37,241 bases of DNA from Gilvimarinus agarilyticus (GCF_000832015.1 NZ_JXCJ01000001.1:3151933-3189173); one strand, 5' to 3'; counted from the first letter of the stretch, positions 24,663 to 33,141 are shown. Made by a program: numbers and translations. The notes: generated from the sequence alone by a model not told the origin.

Positions 24663-27263
24663 CTACTGTGCTGCTGGACAGCCTGTAGCGGCGCTCCCGG
24701 TCTCCGACGCAAACAGTCCTTGCCCACACAGCGATGCAAACCAAGGCATCGAGAACCACACAGCCCCCATACCAGTACTTAACGCCTCCTGCGCCGCCAA
24801 TTGCGCCGAAATATGCTCGCCAGCCAAGCTGTACACTAACGCCCCGACATAATGCGTATCGCCACTGTTTGGGTCCAACTCTCGCACCTGTTGATATGCC
24901 TCTAGGGCCGCTTTGAAGTGCCCGAGTTGCGCCAACGCCTGAGCCCTAGCACGCAGCGACATAACATCCGTATTACCCTCCGTGACCTCGAGCAATTGCA
25001 AGTATTGCTGACGGGCACTGGAGTCCTTCATTAAGAGCGTAGTATCCGCTGAATTCAGCAAACCCTGCGGGTCACCCGGCGCGCGCGACAGCGACTCTGT
25101 GAACAGCGATTGCGCCTTGGAATATTGCCGCTCGAGCATATAAACCAAGCCCAAATTATTCAACACAATAGCGGTTCTCTCACTTTGCAAAACCTGATCA
25201 AACGCGTCGCGTGCCTCGGGTAACCGCCCTTCCCACAACGCAATCAAGCCGCGAAAACTTGTGGTTTTATGATCGCCGGGGTTGAGGCTGTGAGCTTTAT
25301 CAATATGCGCCCAAGCCGCGCCGACGTTTCCCGTTAACCAGTGAGCCATTGATAAACGAAAATGATTCTGCGCGCTGGGGCGTAGTTTTAGAGCGTTATC
25401 AAAGTGATCCACCGCGGCCTGATATTCGCCCTCGGTAAGCGCCAACAAACCTTTGGTTTCGGCCAGTTTTAACGGACTGGTGCCCAGCGCTTCAAACTCG
25501 GGAATAAACGCCCGCGCGGCGTCATAATCTCGCTGGGCACGTGCCAACGCAAATTGATTAAGCATCTGCCCCTCGGTCTCAGCGTGACGGGCCGAGGGTA
25601 AAAATTGTTTAAGTCGAGTAAGGTAATCACTGTTGCCGGTGTCGTGATACAAGTCCAGTGCAATTTCGCGATACAGCGTTTGCACGCTAGACCACTCTTG
25701 CGAATTGCCCGCTAGGGATTCAAGCTGTGCCAACTGATTTTGGTTAGCGCCACTCTCACCGTAGTGTTGATACTGATCGACAAAAACTTTGTAGTCCTGC
25801 TCGTCGGGTAATTGAATGGTTCGCTCATCGCGGTAATCATAAAGCTGATGCACGTGCTGATAAACGCTCTCGGCAAGCACCCCATAGTGCTCGGTTAAGG
25901 CTCGATAGGTAACACTTGCCTGCATGGTTAAACGGGCCCCGTCCGCATTAGCCGCCAGACGATTAAGAGTAATATCACACCAGGCACGCTCACAATAAAC
26001 GCTGGAGGTAATCAGCTCACGGGCGCCAACGGCCGCTAACAAATCTTGCGGGCTACCGCTGAAACCTTCCACCTCAAAACGTGGAATTAAATCCAGGTAC
26101 GGCACACGTAAAGCGCCTTCCGTGGCTGCCTGATACACCGTACCCGAGATAGTTCGCAACTCACCTGCGGGAACATTGTCTGCGGCCAGTGTGGGGGGTA
26201 ACACCGCGACGGCCTGAGCCTGTGGCGTGAAAGGAAAATAGACAACAGCGACAACCGTCGCAACAATCACCACGGCTGCCGCCCCTAAAAGAGCGGGCCA
26301 CTTACGCCGTCGTGATGCCGGTGGCGGCAACAGTTGCGCGTGATAATTCTCCGGTAAATCCAACGTTGCGCGGACATCGTTGTTCACGGGTGCCGGCACC
26401 TGAGTCCAATTTTCTGATTCGCGCGTGGTTAAGTCGTATTGATAAATTCCGTTTAAGGTATCGCACACAAACTGACTACTTTGTGGGCGCTGCTCGCGTT
26501 GCTTGGCTAAAAGCCCCGCCAACAATTGCACAAGCTCGGGGGGCAGTCCGTTCTCTTCGAGGTTTATGACATTTAAAGGCGTATGAGTAATATCCTGCAG
26601 TAACTTAAGCGCATTGTTGGTCGTGCCAAAAGGATGCGCATTAAATAATACGTAATAGGCAACCAGACCAAACGAGAAAAGGTCACTTCTAAAATCCAGC
26701 GACTCGCCGGTTATTTGCTCGGGCGACATAAACGCGTAGCTACCGATAACGGCTTGGGTTAACTCCGTCTCTTTACCCAGCTCGCGAGCAATACCAAAAT
26801 CCGTCAGCTTGGCGTGACCGGCGCGGTTGATAATAATGTTTTCGGGTTTTAAATCGCGGTGCAGAATGCCGGCGGTATGGGCACACGCTAAGCCTGCGGC
26901 TATCTCGTGCAGCCACTGCAATCGCTCTGAGGTAGATGGGCACGCTTCACGCAACGTGTGAGCGAGGTTAGCTCCCTCGACATACTCCATCACTAACGAG
27001 CAACCACCGGGCTCTTCGATAAAGTCGTAGATTTGCACAATACACGGGTGATTTAACTTGGCAAGGAACTTAGCCTCGCGCTGAAGTCGCTCTAAGTGAT
27101 CGGCGTTAGCTCCGTCTTCTCGCAAGCGCTTAATGGCCACCCGACGCTCAAGCTGTTCATCCCAAGCCAGGTAAACCTGCCCCATTCCGCCCTGCCCAAT
27201 AATACGCTCAATGCGGTATCGGCTGGCGATAACAGTATCGGTGTGCAGGGGGTGAGTGGTCAT
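24663..27263 (-). CDS. Transmembrane Ser/Thr protein kinase with C-terminal TPR repeats
   Basis: This codes for 866 aa. The Hanks-type kinase domain spans residues about 15-275: glycine loop IGQGGMGQVY (22-31), VAIK with K45, catalytic HRDLKPEN with D137, DFG at 155-157, and SPEQ in place of APE. All catalytic residues are present, so it should be active. One membrane span is at about 322-343 (KWPALLGAAAVVIVATVV). The part behind it, presumably periplasmic, has a middle domain and then TPR-like repeats from about 560 to 840. The ATG overlaps the stop of the FHA gene by four bases, so kinase and phosphothreonine reader are made together. The trigger and substrates are unknown. Confidence 0.92.
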   Translation of the reverse strand: MTTHPLHTDTVIASRYRIERIIGQGGMGQVYLAWDEQLERRVAIKRLREDGANADHLERLQREAKFLAKLNHPCIVQIYDFIEEPGGCSLVMEYVEGANLAHTLREACPSTSERLQWLHEIAAGLACAHTAGILHRDLKPENIIINRAGHAKLTDFGIARELGKETELTQAVIGSYAFMSPEQITGESLDFRSDLFSFGLVAYYVLFNAHPFGTTNNALKLLQDITHTPLNVINLEENGLPPELVQLLAGLLAKQREQRPQSSQFVCDTLNGIYQYDLTTRESENWTQVPAPVNNDVRATLDLPENYHAQLLPPPASRRRKWPALLGAAAVVIVATVVAVVYFPFTPQAQAVAVLPPTLAADNVPAGELRTISGTVYQAATEGALRVPYLDLIPRFEVEGFSGSPQDLLAAVGARELITSSVYCERAWCDITLNRLAANADGARLTMQASVTYRALTEHYGVLAESVYQHVHQLYDYRDERTIQLPDEQDYKVFVDQYQHYGESGANQNQLAQLESLAGNSQEWSSVQTLYREIALDLYHDTGNSDYLTRLKQFLPSARHAETEGQMLNQFALARAQRDYDAARAFIPEFEALGTSPLKLAETKGLLALTEGEYQAAVDHFDNALKLRPSAQNHFRLSMAHWLTGNVGAAWAHIDKAHSLNPGDHKTTSFRGLIALWEGRLPEARDAFDQVLQSERTAIVLNNLGLVYMLERQYSKAQSLFTESLSRAPGDPQGLLNSADTTLLMKDSSARQQYLQLLEVTEGNTDVMSLRARAQALAQLGHFKAALEAYQQVRELDPNSGDTHYVGALVYSLAGEHISAQLAAQEALSTGMGAVWFSMPWFASLCGQGLFASETGSAATGCPAAQ

Positions 27264-28255
27264 CTAGGTATGATAATCGGGCGGGTTTTGCTATCCAAAC
27301 TTTGATATTCGACGTTACCGCCTTTAACGATAGTAAACTGACTACAGCCTAATCGCAGTGTGGTGCCGCGGCGCTCGACAAACTTTTCGTGGTTAATGTG
27401 TGGCAAAACTTTGGCCAGCTGCTGCCGGGCGCGATAAATTTGGATGTTTAGATGACCAGGCTCCAGACCCAGTTCGCGCACCAACAGCTCGTTAGGCACC
27501 CACCCCTGATTACAGCTGGTTAAGCCCCGGGCGATGTCATCTACTCTATGGCGAGCTAACAGCAACAAAAGGTAGTTGTGAGCGCGAATACCCAGGTTAT
27601 GGCTCACCTCCGCGCTCACCACATCGAGATCCGTCGTCTCTTCATCGAGGCTAACATCAAACTTCAGATAGCTATCGGTAATGCAGGCGTCGGCGGTGCG
27701 CTTTTCGATGGTGGGGGCATAATCGCGGGCGCAAAACAGCTGCCAGGAGCCTTCGCGACACTCGATAATATCGTTATGACTAAGTGCCTGGGGCGCTTGC
27801 GGTGAAATAATACGCTGCGCTTGCCACTGAGCGGTTTTGGAATCCTGCTCGACGTACCACTCGGGGCTTTGCTCGCTGGGAATCAGGTTGACTGCCTGCA
27901 GCTCAATAGCCTTACTCAGGTCGCGGCCCTGCCCCATGGGCAGTAACAAATCACACGGCGGGGCAAGATTTTCGACTATTAAGGCGACGCCGTCTTCGCC
28001 GGCGAGCTGAACAAGGTCACCCACGGTAAGCGGAATATAATCTCCGCTGGCGATTCGCTTGCCGTTAACCCAGGTACCATTGCGGCTGAGGTCTTTAATT
28101 TGCCAGTGCTGGCCGTTCCATTCAATCGACAAATGTCGGCGTGATATATAGGGATTGTCGATAAAAGTATCAACTTTACCGGCAAGCGAGCCTACCATGT
28201 GATGGGCAGCAACTGGAAATCGTAGGTCAGTATCCCTACGGTACAGGTAAGCCAT
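27260..28255 (-). CDS. FHA-domain protein fused to an OmpR-type winged helix
   Basis: This codes for 331 aa. The N-terminal FHA domain (about residues 20-95) has the phosphothreonine-binding residues S38-R39-R40-H41 and the loop RNGTWVNGKRI (58-68). The conserved early GR reads GS here. Residues about 225-310 look like a winged helix of the transcriptional-regulator C-terminal type (NELLVRELGLEPGHLNIQIYRARQQLAK...FVERRGTTLRLG), so the protein may bind DNA. FHA domains read Thr phosphorylation, and the kinase gene is coupled by an ATGA overlap. The natural reading is a phospho-controlled regulator, which is inference. AGGGA lies seven bases before the ATG. Confidence 0.85.
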   Translation of the reverse strand: MAYLYRRDTDLRFPVAAHHMVGSLAGKVDTFIDNPYISRRHLSIEWNGQHWQIKDLSRNGTWVNGKRIASGDYIPLTVGDLVQLAGEDGVALIVENLAPPCDLLLPMGQGRDLSKAIELQAVNLIPSEQSPEWYVEQDSKTAQWQAQRIISPQAPQALSHNDIIECREGSWQLFCARDYAPTIEKRTADACITDSYLKFDVSLDEETTDLDVVSAEVSHNLGIRAHNYLLLLLARHRVDDIARGLTSCNQGWVPNELLVRELGLEPGHLNIQIYRARQQLAKVLPHINHEKFVERRGTTLRLGCSQFTIVKGGNVEYQSLDSKTRPIIIPR

Positions 28256-28267
28256 TACCAGATCCCT

Positions 28268-28384
28268 ATGTCATTAGAAAAACGTGTCGAGGCGATTAGA
28301 ACGCGGCAAGTCCTTAAGCGTATTCCAATCCTTGAGCGTTTTCCCAGGCTTATCGCCAATATAGATCCTTGGATGACGCGTTAA
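28268..28384 (+). CDS. Possible 38-aa small protein, low confidence
   Basis: An ATG-to-TAA frame of 38 codons lies divergent from, and 12 bases away from, the FHA gene start. It reads MSLEKRVEAIRTRQVLKRIP and continues to ERFPRLIANIDPWMTR. The composition is protein-like (basic, amphipathic helix), but there is no clear ribosome-binding site and no family match. It may be a real small protein, the remnant of a gene, or chance. Confidence 0.25.
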   Translation: MSLEKRVEAIRTRQVLKRIPILERFPRLIANIDPWMTR

Positions 28385-28533
28385 TCAGCCATTTGTACAG
28401 AACGCCGATTATCAAGCTTTTGAGAGTCTAATACAGCTAGCTCCGTACGGCAAATGCCGTGAAATTTCATAGGCTTATGGCACAAAATTAAGCACAAGCC
28501 TAAGTTTAGATGCCCGCTTCGCGCAACCCTAAA

Positions 28534-29160
28534 CTAGAGCGCGCCCGCCTCGGCCAGGGTTGTCTGAACGGCTAGCGCGATACGCTCATAGCCCTTGCCA
28601 TTGGGGTGAATCCGGTCCGAGCGCCACTTGGACTCGCCCAATACGTCGGCCACTACATCATCCAACAAAGGAACGTCATTTTCCTCCGCAAGGGCTTTAT
28701 ATAAGGGTTCTGCGCGCAACAACAACGAACGCTGCGGCACGGCAATGAGCACCACGGGGATACTCTGCGCCCGCGCCATATCAATCATCGCTTGCAGATT
28801 AGTTTGCAGCTGGGCTTTGTCTAATCCGCGCAAAATATCGTTGCCACCATGGCACAGCAGCAATAAATCGGGCTGCTCTGCCGCCAGTACATCCGGTAAA
28901 CGCCGCAGTCCCTCGGCCGACACCTCCCCCGGAACACCGGCATTAACAACATCACGACTCAACAAACGGGCGAGATGCTCCGGGTAACTCTGCCCGGCGC
29001 CCGCGCCCGTCCCTCGGGTTAAGCTGTCACCAAATGCCAATATCCGGGCGCTTGGCGCCAAGGGCGCTAGTGACGTTGGATCGGCGCACCCACTCAGGCA
29101 CAGCAAAAGAATCATCCAAAGCCTGCACCCAAGCCGCCACGGGGCGTTGCGGCACCTCAA
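28534..29160 (-). CDS. SGNH-family lipoprotein esterase (TesA / arylesterase-like)
   Basis: This codes for 208 aa if it starts at the TTG at 29158-29160, which overlaps the ATPase stop as TTGA. That start gives a proper basic n-region before LILLL-type core and lipobox LSGC (C25). An ATG at 29113-29115 is the alternative, but leaves a very short signal. All four SGNH blocks are visible: GDSLT with S46, the Gly in NAGVPGE, Asn in GGND, and D/H in SDRIHPNGKGY. TesA-like enzymes hydrolyse acyl esters or thioesters in the periplasm; a membrane-anchored form fits here. It is co-transcribed with the AAA ATPase gene. Confidence 0.87.
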   Translation of the reverse strand: MRCRNAPWRLGCRLWMILLLCLSGCADPTSLAPLAPSARILAFGDSLTRGTGAGAGQSYPEHLARLLSRDVVNAGVPGEVSAEGLRRLPDVLAAEQPDLLLLCHGGNDILRGLDKAQLQTNLQAMIDMARAQSIPVVLIAVPQRSLLLRAEPLYKALAEENDVPLLDDVVADVLGESKWRSDRIHPNGKGYERIALAVQTTLAEAGAL

Positions 29161-30638
29161 GCCGGCACCGTGCGCTCAGCCGCCCAGGAGCGAAGCCTGG
29201 CGATTTGCTCAGCCATGACCACCGACAGCGGGCTGGTAGTGGCGCAGGCGGACATAAGAGCCGCAGTGTCCAGCCCCCTTTCTTCGGTATCAGCCTGAAA
29301 TAACCCAGCCACAACCGCTTGCTCGATTTCCGCGCCGTTAAACCCCTCACTTGCCGCCGCAAGTTGCTCCAAGTCAAACTCAGCAGGGTTAAAGCCTCGC
29401 TTGCGTAAATGAATCGCAAAAATCTCTTCGCGTACGTCGGCATCGGGTAAATCCACAAAAAAGATTTCATCCATGCGGCCTTTACGGATTAGCTCTGGTG
29501 GCAAACGGCTGATATCGTTGCTGGTAGCGACAATAAACACCCGGCTGGGCCGCTCGGCCATCCAGGTTAACAAAGTGCCCAACAAGCGCTGGGCGACGCC
29601 ACTGTCGTTACCATCGGGGCTCATGGCTTTTTCGATCTCGTCCATCCACAACACGCAGGGTGACATCGCATCCGCCAGCTGGAGCGCCTCGCGCAAGTTA
29701 CGCTCGGTTTCTCCGATATATTTGTTGTACAGCGCCGCCATATCGAGCCGCAACAGCGCCAACCCCCACATACCGGCAACGGCTTTTGCCGCTAAGCTTT
29801 TACCGCCGCCCTGTACACCGAGCAACAACATACCCTTGGGCCGGTCGGCAACCTCGCCCTCTTTGCAAAACACTTCACGGCGATACTCGAGCCACTGTTT
29901 TAGGTTATGCAGCCCTCCCACATTGGCAAAACTATCTACCTCTTGCTCAAAGCTGACGATGCCCTCCAGATCCAGCATTTGAAACTTGCTGCGGTTAAGG
30001 CGTGGTAGATCGTCGGCCGAAATCGCGCCATCATCCCAAATAGCCGCGCGTACCAGCCGCTGAATGTCGCTTGCGCTCATGCCCTGCAGGGTCGCAACCA
30101 ACTTCTTTAAGGTGACATTGTCGGTACGAATTCGGGTATCGCCGTGCTTTTGTGACCAGCGCCGCGCCTCGTCGCGAACAATCTGCATAATCTGATCATC
30201 GTTAGGCAGTGCCATAGTGTACGTCGATGCGTAACGGGAGAGCTCTTTGGGTAGAGCCAAACGATAACTAATAAATATTAAGGTGTGAGGGACGGCCAAG
30301 TGGTTAAGGGCAATGTCTTTGATCAGTCGCACTATCTCGGGCTGCTCGTCTAAGAACGGGTGAAAATCACACAGCAGATAGATGCACGCCTCGTTTGCGG
30401 ATTTGATATGGCGCAGCAGCTCAACCGGCTCATTTAGGCGCGTTTCTTTGGCGGCGAGCTGCGGGCCAAAGCCTAGCGTCGATAAGCCGTCCGTCAAGCT
30501 CCAGCGTGCAAGACGTGCCGAGCGCTGTCGGGCAACGCGCAAGAGCATGTCCTCGGCCTTCTTTTCTTCGTAGGTTTCCAACACCACCAGCGGAATGCTG
30601 GCATCCATGATCTGATTGATATCCGATGTATCTTGCAC
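29157..30638 (-). CDS. AAA ATPase of the Ycf46 type
   Basis: This codes for 493 aa from a GTG at 30636-30638 with AGGAG seven bases upstream; the longer frame to 30734 has no site. The N-terminal 240 residues form a degenerate, inactive-looking ATPase-like domain (LVVLETYEEKKAEDML, IYLLCDFHPFLDE, TLIFISYRLALPKEL). The C-terminal AAA domain has Walker A GVQGGGKS (about 274-281), Walker B VLWMDEIEKA (about 329-338), sensor 1 ATSND and an arginine finger region RKGRMDEIFF. This two-part build is that of cyanobacterial/plastid Ycf46, linked there to CO2 or stress responses. In gammaproteobacteria its role is unknown. It is the first gene of the pair with the SGNH esterase. Confidence 0.88.
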   Translation of the reverse strand: MQDTSDINQIMDASIPLVVLETYEEKKAEDMLLRVARQRSARLARWSLTDGLSTLGFGPQLAAKETRLNEPVELLRHIKSANEACIYLLCDFHPFLDEQPEIVRLIKDIALNHLAVPHTLIFISYRLALPKELSRYASTYTMALPNDDQIMQIVRDEARRWSQKHGDTRIRTDNVTLKKLVATLQGMSASDIQRLVRAAIWDDGAISADDLPRLNRSKFQMLDLEGIVSFEQEVDSFANVGGLHNLKQWLEYRREVFCKEGEVADRPKGMLLLGVQGGGKSLAAKAVAGMWGLALLRLDMAALYNKYIGETERNLREALQLADAMSPCVLWMDEIEKAMSPDGNDSGVAQRLLGTLLTWMAERPSRVFIVATSNDISRLPPELIRKGRMDEIFFVDLPDADVREEIFAIHLRKRGFNPAEFDLEQLAAASEGFNGAEIEQAVVAGLFQADTEERGLDTAALMSACATTSPLSVVMAEQIARLRSWAAERTVPA

Positions 30639-30747
30639 ACTCGATCTCCTTGAAGGTTGCGCAAATCCTGCCAGTGTTAGCGCGACCACGCAAGTATCTT
30701 CACGCCAGCGGTCGCAGCCATAGGCAGGCGCCAAGCGCAGTCAGGCA

Positions 30748-30776
30748 AGCGAATTTCACGTTTCCGTGACATCGCT
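30748..30776. promoter_or_regulatory. Palindrome in the divergent ycf46-like / coq7 promoter region
   Basis: TCACG (30756-30760) pairs with CGTGA (30765-30769), and the outer arms AGCGA (30748-30752) pair with TCGCT (30772-30776). The near-symmetric 29-base site lies between the two divergent start codons and could be an operator. No known regulator's consensus is matched. Confidence 0.3.
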
Positions 30777-30875
30777 AAGCGCTCCGATACTGCCAAGCAG
30801 CACAATCCACGTTACAATTCCGCTAAAGCAACTGACAACGGTAAAGCGCCGTCACGCTTACTCCAGAGGTTATCT

Positions 30876-31520
30876 ATGGCAGAGACTCGATTTTCGCCCC
30901 TTGACCAATTTATTATTCGTGCAGACGGATTGCTTCAGGCCTTAGCCGGTGGCAGGCCTCATGCCGCTCGGCCAACGCCGGCGCAAGCCCTACCCGAGAA
31001 CGAGCTAAATAAGGCCGAACGCCACCATGCAGCGGGGCTCATGCGGGTTAACCATGCCGGGGAAGTGTGCGCTCAGGCGCTGTATCAAGGTCAGGCGCTA
31101 ACAGCACAGTTGCCCGATGTACGCGAGCAAATGCGCGAAGCCGCTACCGAGGAGGAGGACCACTTACACTGGTGTCAGACTCGCCTTACCGAGCTCAACA
31201 GCCACACCAGCTACCTAAACCCATTGTGGTATGGCGCCTCCTTTGCCATAGGCGCCACGGCGGGTCTAATTGGCGATAAGGTCAGCCTTGGGTTTGTCGC
31301 CGCAACCGAGCAACAAGTGTGCAAACATTTAGAGTCACACCTTAAAAGCCTGCCCGCCGCCGATGTGAAATCTCGCGCTATCGTAGAGACGATGCTGGAT
31401 GACGAGGCTCGCCACGCCCACACCGCGCTAGAAGCGGGCGGCATCCGGTTTCCGGGGCCGGTCAAGGCCTTGATGACGCTAACCTCTAAGGCTATGACGA
31501 AAGCGAGTTATTACATCTGA
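30876..31520 (+). CDS. coq7: Demethoxyubiquinone hydroxylase Coq7 (UbiF-equivalent)
   Basis: This codes for 214 aa, the normal length of the bacterial Coq7 family. Its di-iron ligands are visible: E63 in NHAGEVCAQALYQ, E93 and H96 in EEEDHLHWC, E in AATEQQVCKHLESHL, and the closing DDEARHAH. Coq7 hydroxylates demethoxyubiquinone in the penultimate step of ubiquinone synthesis at the inner membrane, replacing the flavoprotein UbiF of E. coli. The ATG has AGAGG six bases upstream. In Pseudomonas the gene also sits near an osmC-like gene and vfr, which supports the call. The copy of a short stem-loop repeat begins 17 bases after the stop. Confidence 0.95.
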   Translation: MAETRFSPLDQFIIRADGLLQALAGGRPHAARPTPAQALPENELNKAERHHAAGLMRVNHAGEVCAQALYQGQALTAQLPDVREQMREAATEEEDHLHWCQTRLTELNSHTSYLNPLWYGASFAIGATAGLIGDKVSLGFVAATEQQVCKHLESHLKSLPAADVKSRAIVETMLDDEARHAHTALEAGGIRFPGPVKALMTLTSKAMTKASYYI

Positions 31521-31537
31521 TAGAGGCAGTCCACCGT

Positions 31538-31558
31538 CTGGTGTCAGAGGCCTGAAGC
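31538..31558 (+). repeat. Short dispersed stem-loop repeat, copy 1 (after coq7)
   Basis: TCTGGTGTCAGAGGCCTGAA matches the two other copies (32921-32944 plus, 33105-33130 minus) at 17 or more of the first 19 positions. Consensus: TCTGRTGTCNGARGYCTGA. It begins 17 bases after the coq7 stop codon. Here the second arm is degenerate. Confidence 0.6.
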
Positions 31559-31566
31559 ACGGCGGC

Positions 31567-31995
31567 TCAAGCCTCAGCGCTCTCTACTATCTCGTAATCG
31601 TGGGTGATTTCTACCCCGGCTCCTTCTAACATTATTGAGGCTGAGCAGTACTTAGTGGCAGACAACTCTACAGCTCGCGCCACCTGCTTTTCTTTCAAGT
31701 CAGTGCCCGCCACCAAAAAATGGAGGTGGATTTTAGTAAATACCGCCGGTACGGCGTCGGCGCGTTCAGCGGTAATCTCAACGCGACAATCTCCTACTGC
31801 CTGACGGGTTTTTTTGAGGATACTGACAACATCAAATGTTGAGCAGCCACCCAAACCTAACAGTAGCATCTCCATCGGGCGCACGCCGGTATTACGGCCA
31901 CCATGGTCCTCCGGGCCGTCCATAACCACACTGTGGCCGCTACCCGATTCGCCCAAGAATTGGGCGCCATCGACCCACTTGACTGTCGCTTGCAT
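31567..31995 (-). CDS. OsmC/YhfA-family thiol peroxidase-like protein
   Basis: This codes for 142 aa from ATG 31993-31995, with AGAGG eight bases upstream; the longer frame lacks a site. It has the two family cysteines, C51 in GLGGCSTFD and C117 in TKYCSASIM, and the EMLLLGLGGCS helix typical of the YhfA branch. OsmC-type proteins reduce organic hydroperoxides with these cysteines, while the YhfA branch is uncharacterised. It is divergent from crp, with 277 bases between starts, as the corresponding pair is in Pseudomonas. Regulation by Crp from the shared region is plausible but unproven. Confidence 0.88.
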   Translation of the reverse strand: MQATVKWVDGAQFLGESGSGHSVVMDGPEDHGGRNTGVRPMEMLLLGLGGCSTFDVVSILKKTRQAVGDCRVEITAERADAVPAVFTKIHLHFLVAGTDLKEKQVARAVELSATKYCSASIMLEGAGVEITHDYEIVESAEA

Positions 31996-32272
31996 GTTAC
32001 TTGCCTCTTTCAATCCGCTCGTGATGTGTGTGTGGTGCCCAATGCCCGCCGACACACCCTTTTAATTGGGCGGCAAGATTACCACAATCCTATCTTTGAC
32101 TATACTTGTCGTCGAAAGCTTCATTAATCTATAGCAAAAAGTAAACTTTTATCGATGCTTTATAACTGGATCACAAACATTGAAGACTCTTAATAGCCGA
32201 ATTTGGCACTTTGTTCGTTTACCGGCATAATGAGGCACCGATTTTGAGACATCTATTGTCAGGAGTAGCACT

Positions 32273-32908
32273 TTGAGCGCCGCCTCACTTACACCGCACA
32301 TAACCAATGTTGATGACTTTCTCATCCATTGTCATCGCCGTCGCTACCCCGCCAAAAGCACCATTATTTACGCGGGAGACAAAAGCGATTCCCTATATTA
32401 CATCGTCAAAGGTTCGGTAACCGTTCTGATCGAAGACGATGAAGGACGTGAAATGATTGTCGCCTACTTAAATGATGGCGACTTTTTTGGCGAGATGGGC
32501 CTGTTTGACAGCGAAGACTCTCGTAGCGCCTGGATTCGCGCAAAATCAGAATGTGAAGTAGCTGAAATAAGCTACGCAAAATTTCAAGAAGTAGCGGAAG
32601 AGCATCCAGAGTTCTTGTTCTCTCTTAGCTCACAAATGGCGCGCCGCCTGCGCAACACAACCCGTAAAGTGGGCGACCTGGCCTTCTTGGATGTTACCGG
32701 CCGTGTGGCCCGCACGCTGCTCGATTTATGTAAAGAGCCCGATGCTATGACTCACCCAGACGGCATGCAGATTAAAATTACCCGTCAGGAAATCGGCCGT
32801 ATCGTGGGGTGCTCTCGCGAAATGGTGGGACGAGTATTAAAAACTCTGGAGGAACAGGGTTTGGTCGACGTAAAAGGTAAAACCATGGTGGTTTACGGGA
32901 CGCGATAA
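32273..32908 (+). CDS. crp: cAMP receptor protein Crp (Vfr-like global regulator)
   Basis: This codes for 211 aa, close to E. coli Crp and Pseudomonas Vfr. The start is TTG at 32273-32275, chosen because AGGAG lies seven bases upstream and no ATG is available before the conserved N-terminus. The cAMP pocket is intact (GEMGLF at 73-78, R84-S85 in SRSAWIRAK). The helix-turn-helix (170-190, [20 protein letters not shown]) has the same DNA-reading residues as E. coli Crp, so it should bind TGTGA-N6-TCACA sites. It controls carbon use and, in Vfr relatives, virulence, motility and surface behaviour. The use of TTG probably lowers its translation. Confidence 0.95.
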   Translation: MSAASLTPHITNVDDFLIHCHRRRYPAKSTIIYAGDKSDSLYYIVKGSVTVLIEDDEGREMIVAYLNDGDFFGEMGLFDSEDSRSAWIRAKSECEVAEISYAKFQEVAEEHPEFLFSLSSQMARRLRNTTRKVGDLAFLDVTGRVARTLLDLCKEPDAMTHPDGMQIKITRQEIGRIVGCSREMVGRVLKTLEEQGLVDVKGKTMVVYGTR

Positions 32909-32920
32909 AATGACGGAAAG

Positions 32921-32944
32921 TCTGATGTCTGAAGCCTGACATCG
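32921..32944 (+). repeat. Short dispersed stem-loop repeat, copy 2 (after crp)
   Basis: It begins TCTGATGTCTGAAGCCTGAC and continues ATCG. GATGTC pairs perfectly with GACATC across the eight-base loop TGAAGCCT. It begins 12 bases after the crp stop and ahead of the crp terminator. Confidence 0.65.
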
Positions 32945-32956
32945 AATACTAATAGA

Positions 32957-32984
32957 AAGCCCTGCTTTTAAGTGGGGCTTTTTT
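32957..32984 (+). terminator. Intrinsic terminator of crp
   Basis: AAGCCCTGC (32957-32965) pairs with GTGGGGCTT (32972-32980), with two G-U pairs, around a TTTTAA loop. A run of six T follows. It lies about 50 bases past the crp stop. Confidence 0.85.
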
Positions 32985-33065
32985 GTGGCTGGACGGTCAC
33001 AAATACTTTCTTGGCTTTGCCTCGATAACGGTCAGATACGTTTATGGCTGTAGCGTTAGCATCAC

Positions 33066-33097
33066 AAAAAAGGCGAACCTTAAGGTTCGCCTTTTTA
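33066..33097. terminator. Bidirectional terminator between crp and the sugar operon
   Basis: Bases 33067-33096 form a perfect palindrome, with core AAGGCGAACCTTAAGGTTCG flanked by A- and T-runs. It can stop transcription from both sides. It backs up the crp terminator and closes the minus-strand sugar operon, whose last stop is at 33142. Confidence 0.88.
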
Positions 33098-33104
33098 TTT
33101 TGCA

Positions 33105-33130
33105 TCTGACGTCAGACTTCCGACACCAGA
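33105..33130 (-). repeat. Short dispersed stem-loop repeat, copy 3 (after the MFS gene)
   Basis: On the minus strand it begins TCTGGTGTCGGAAGTCTGAC and ends GTCAGA, so TCTG.. and ..CAGA form the arms around GGAAGTCT. It begins 11 bases after the MFS stop codon. Position, arm sequence and loop match copies 1 and 2. Confidence 0.65.
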
Positions 33131-33141
33131 GATTTACCACC

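Noticed and set aside
32100-32272. Crp autoregulatory site upstream of crp
   Set aside because: A TCACA half-site is present (GGATCACAAA), but no TGTGA partner lies at the right spacing.
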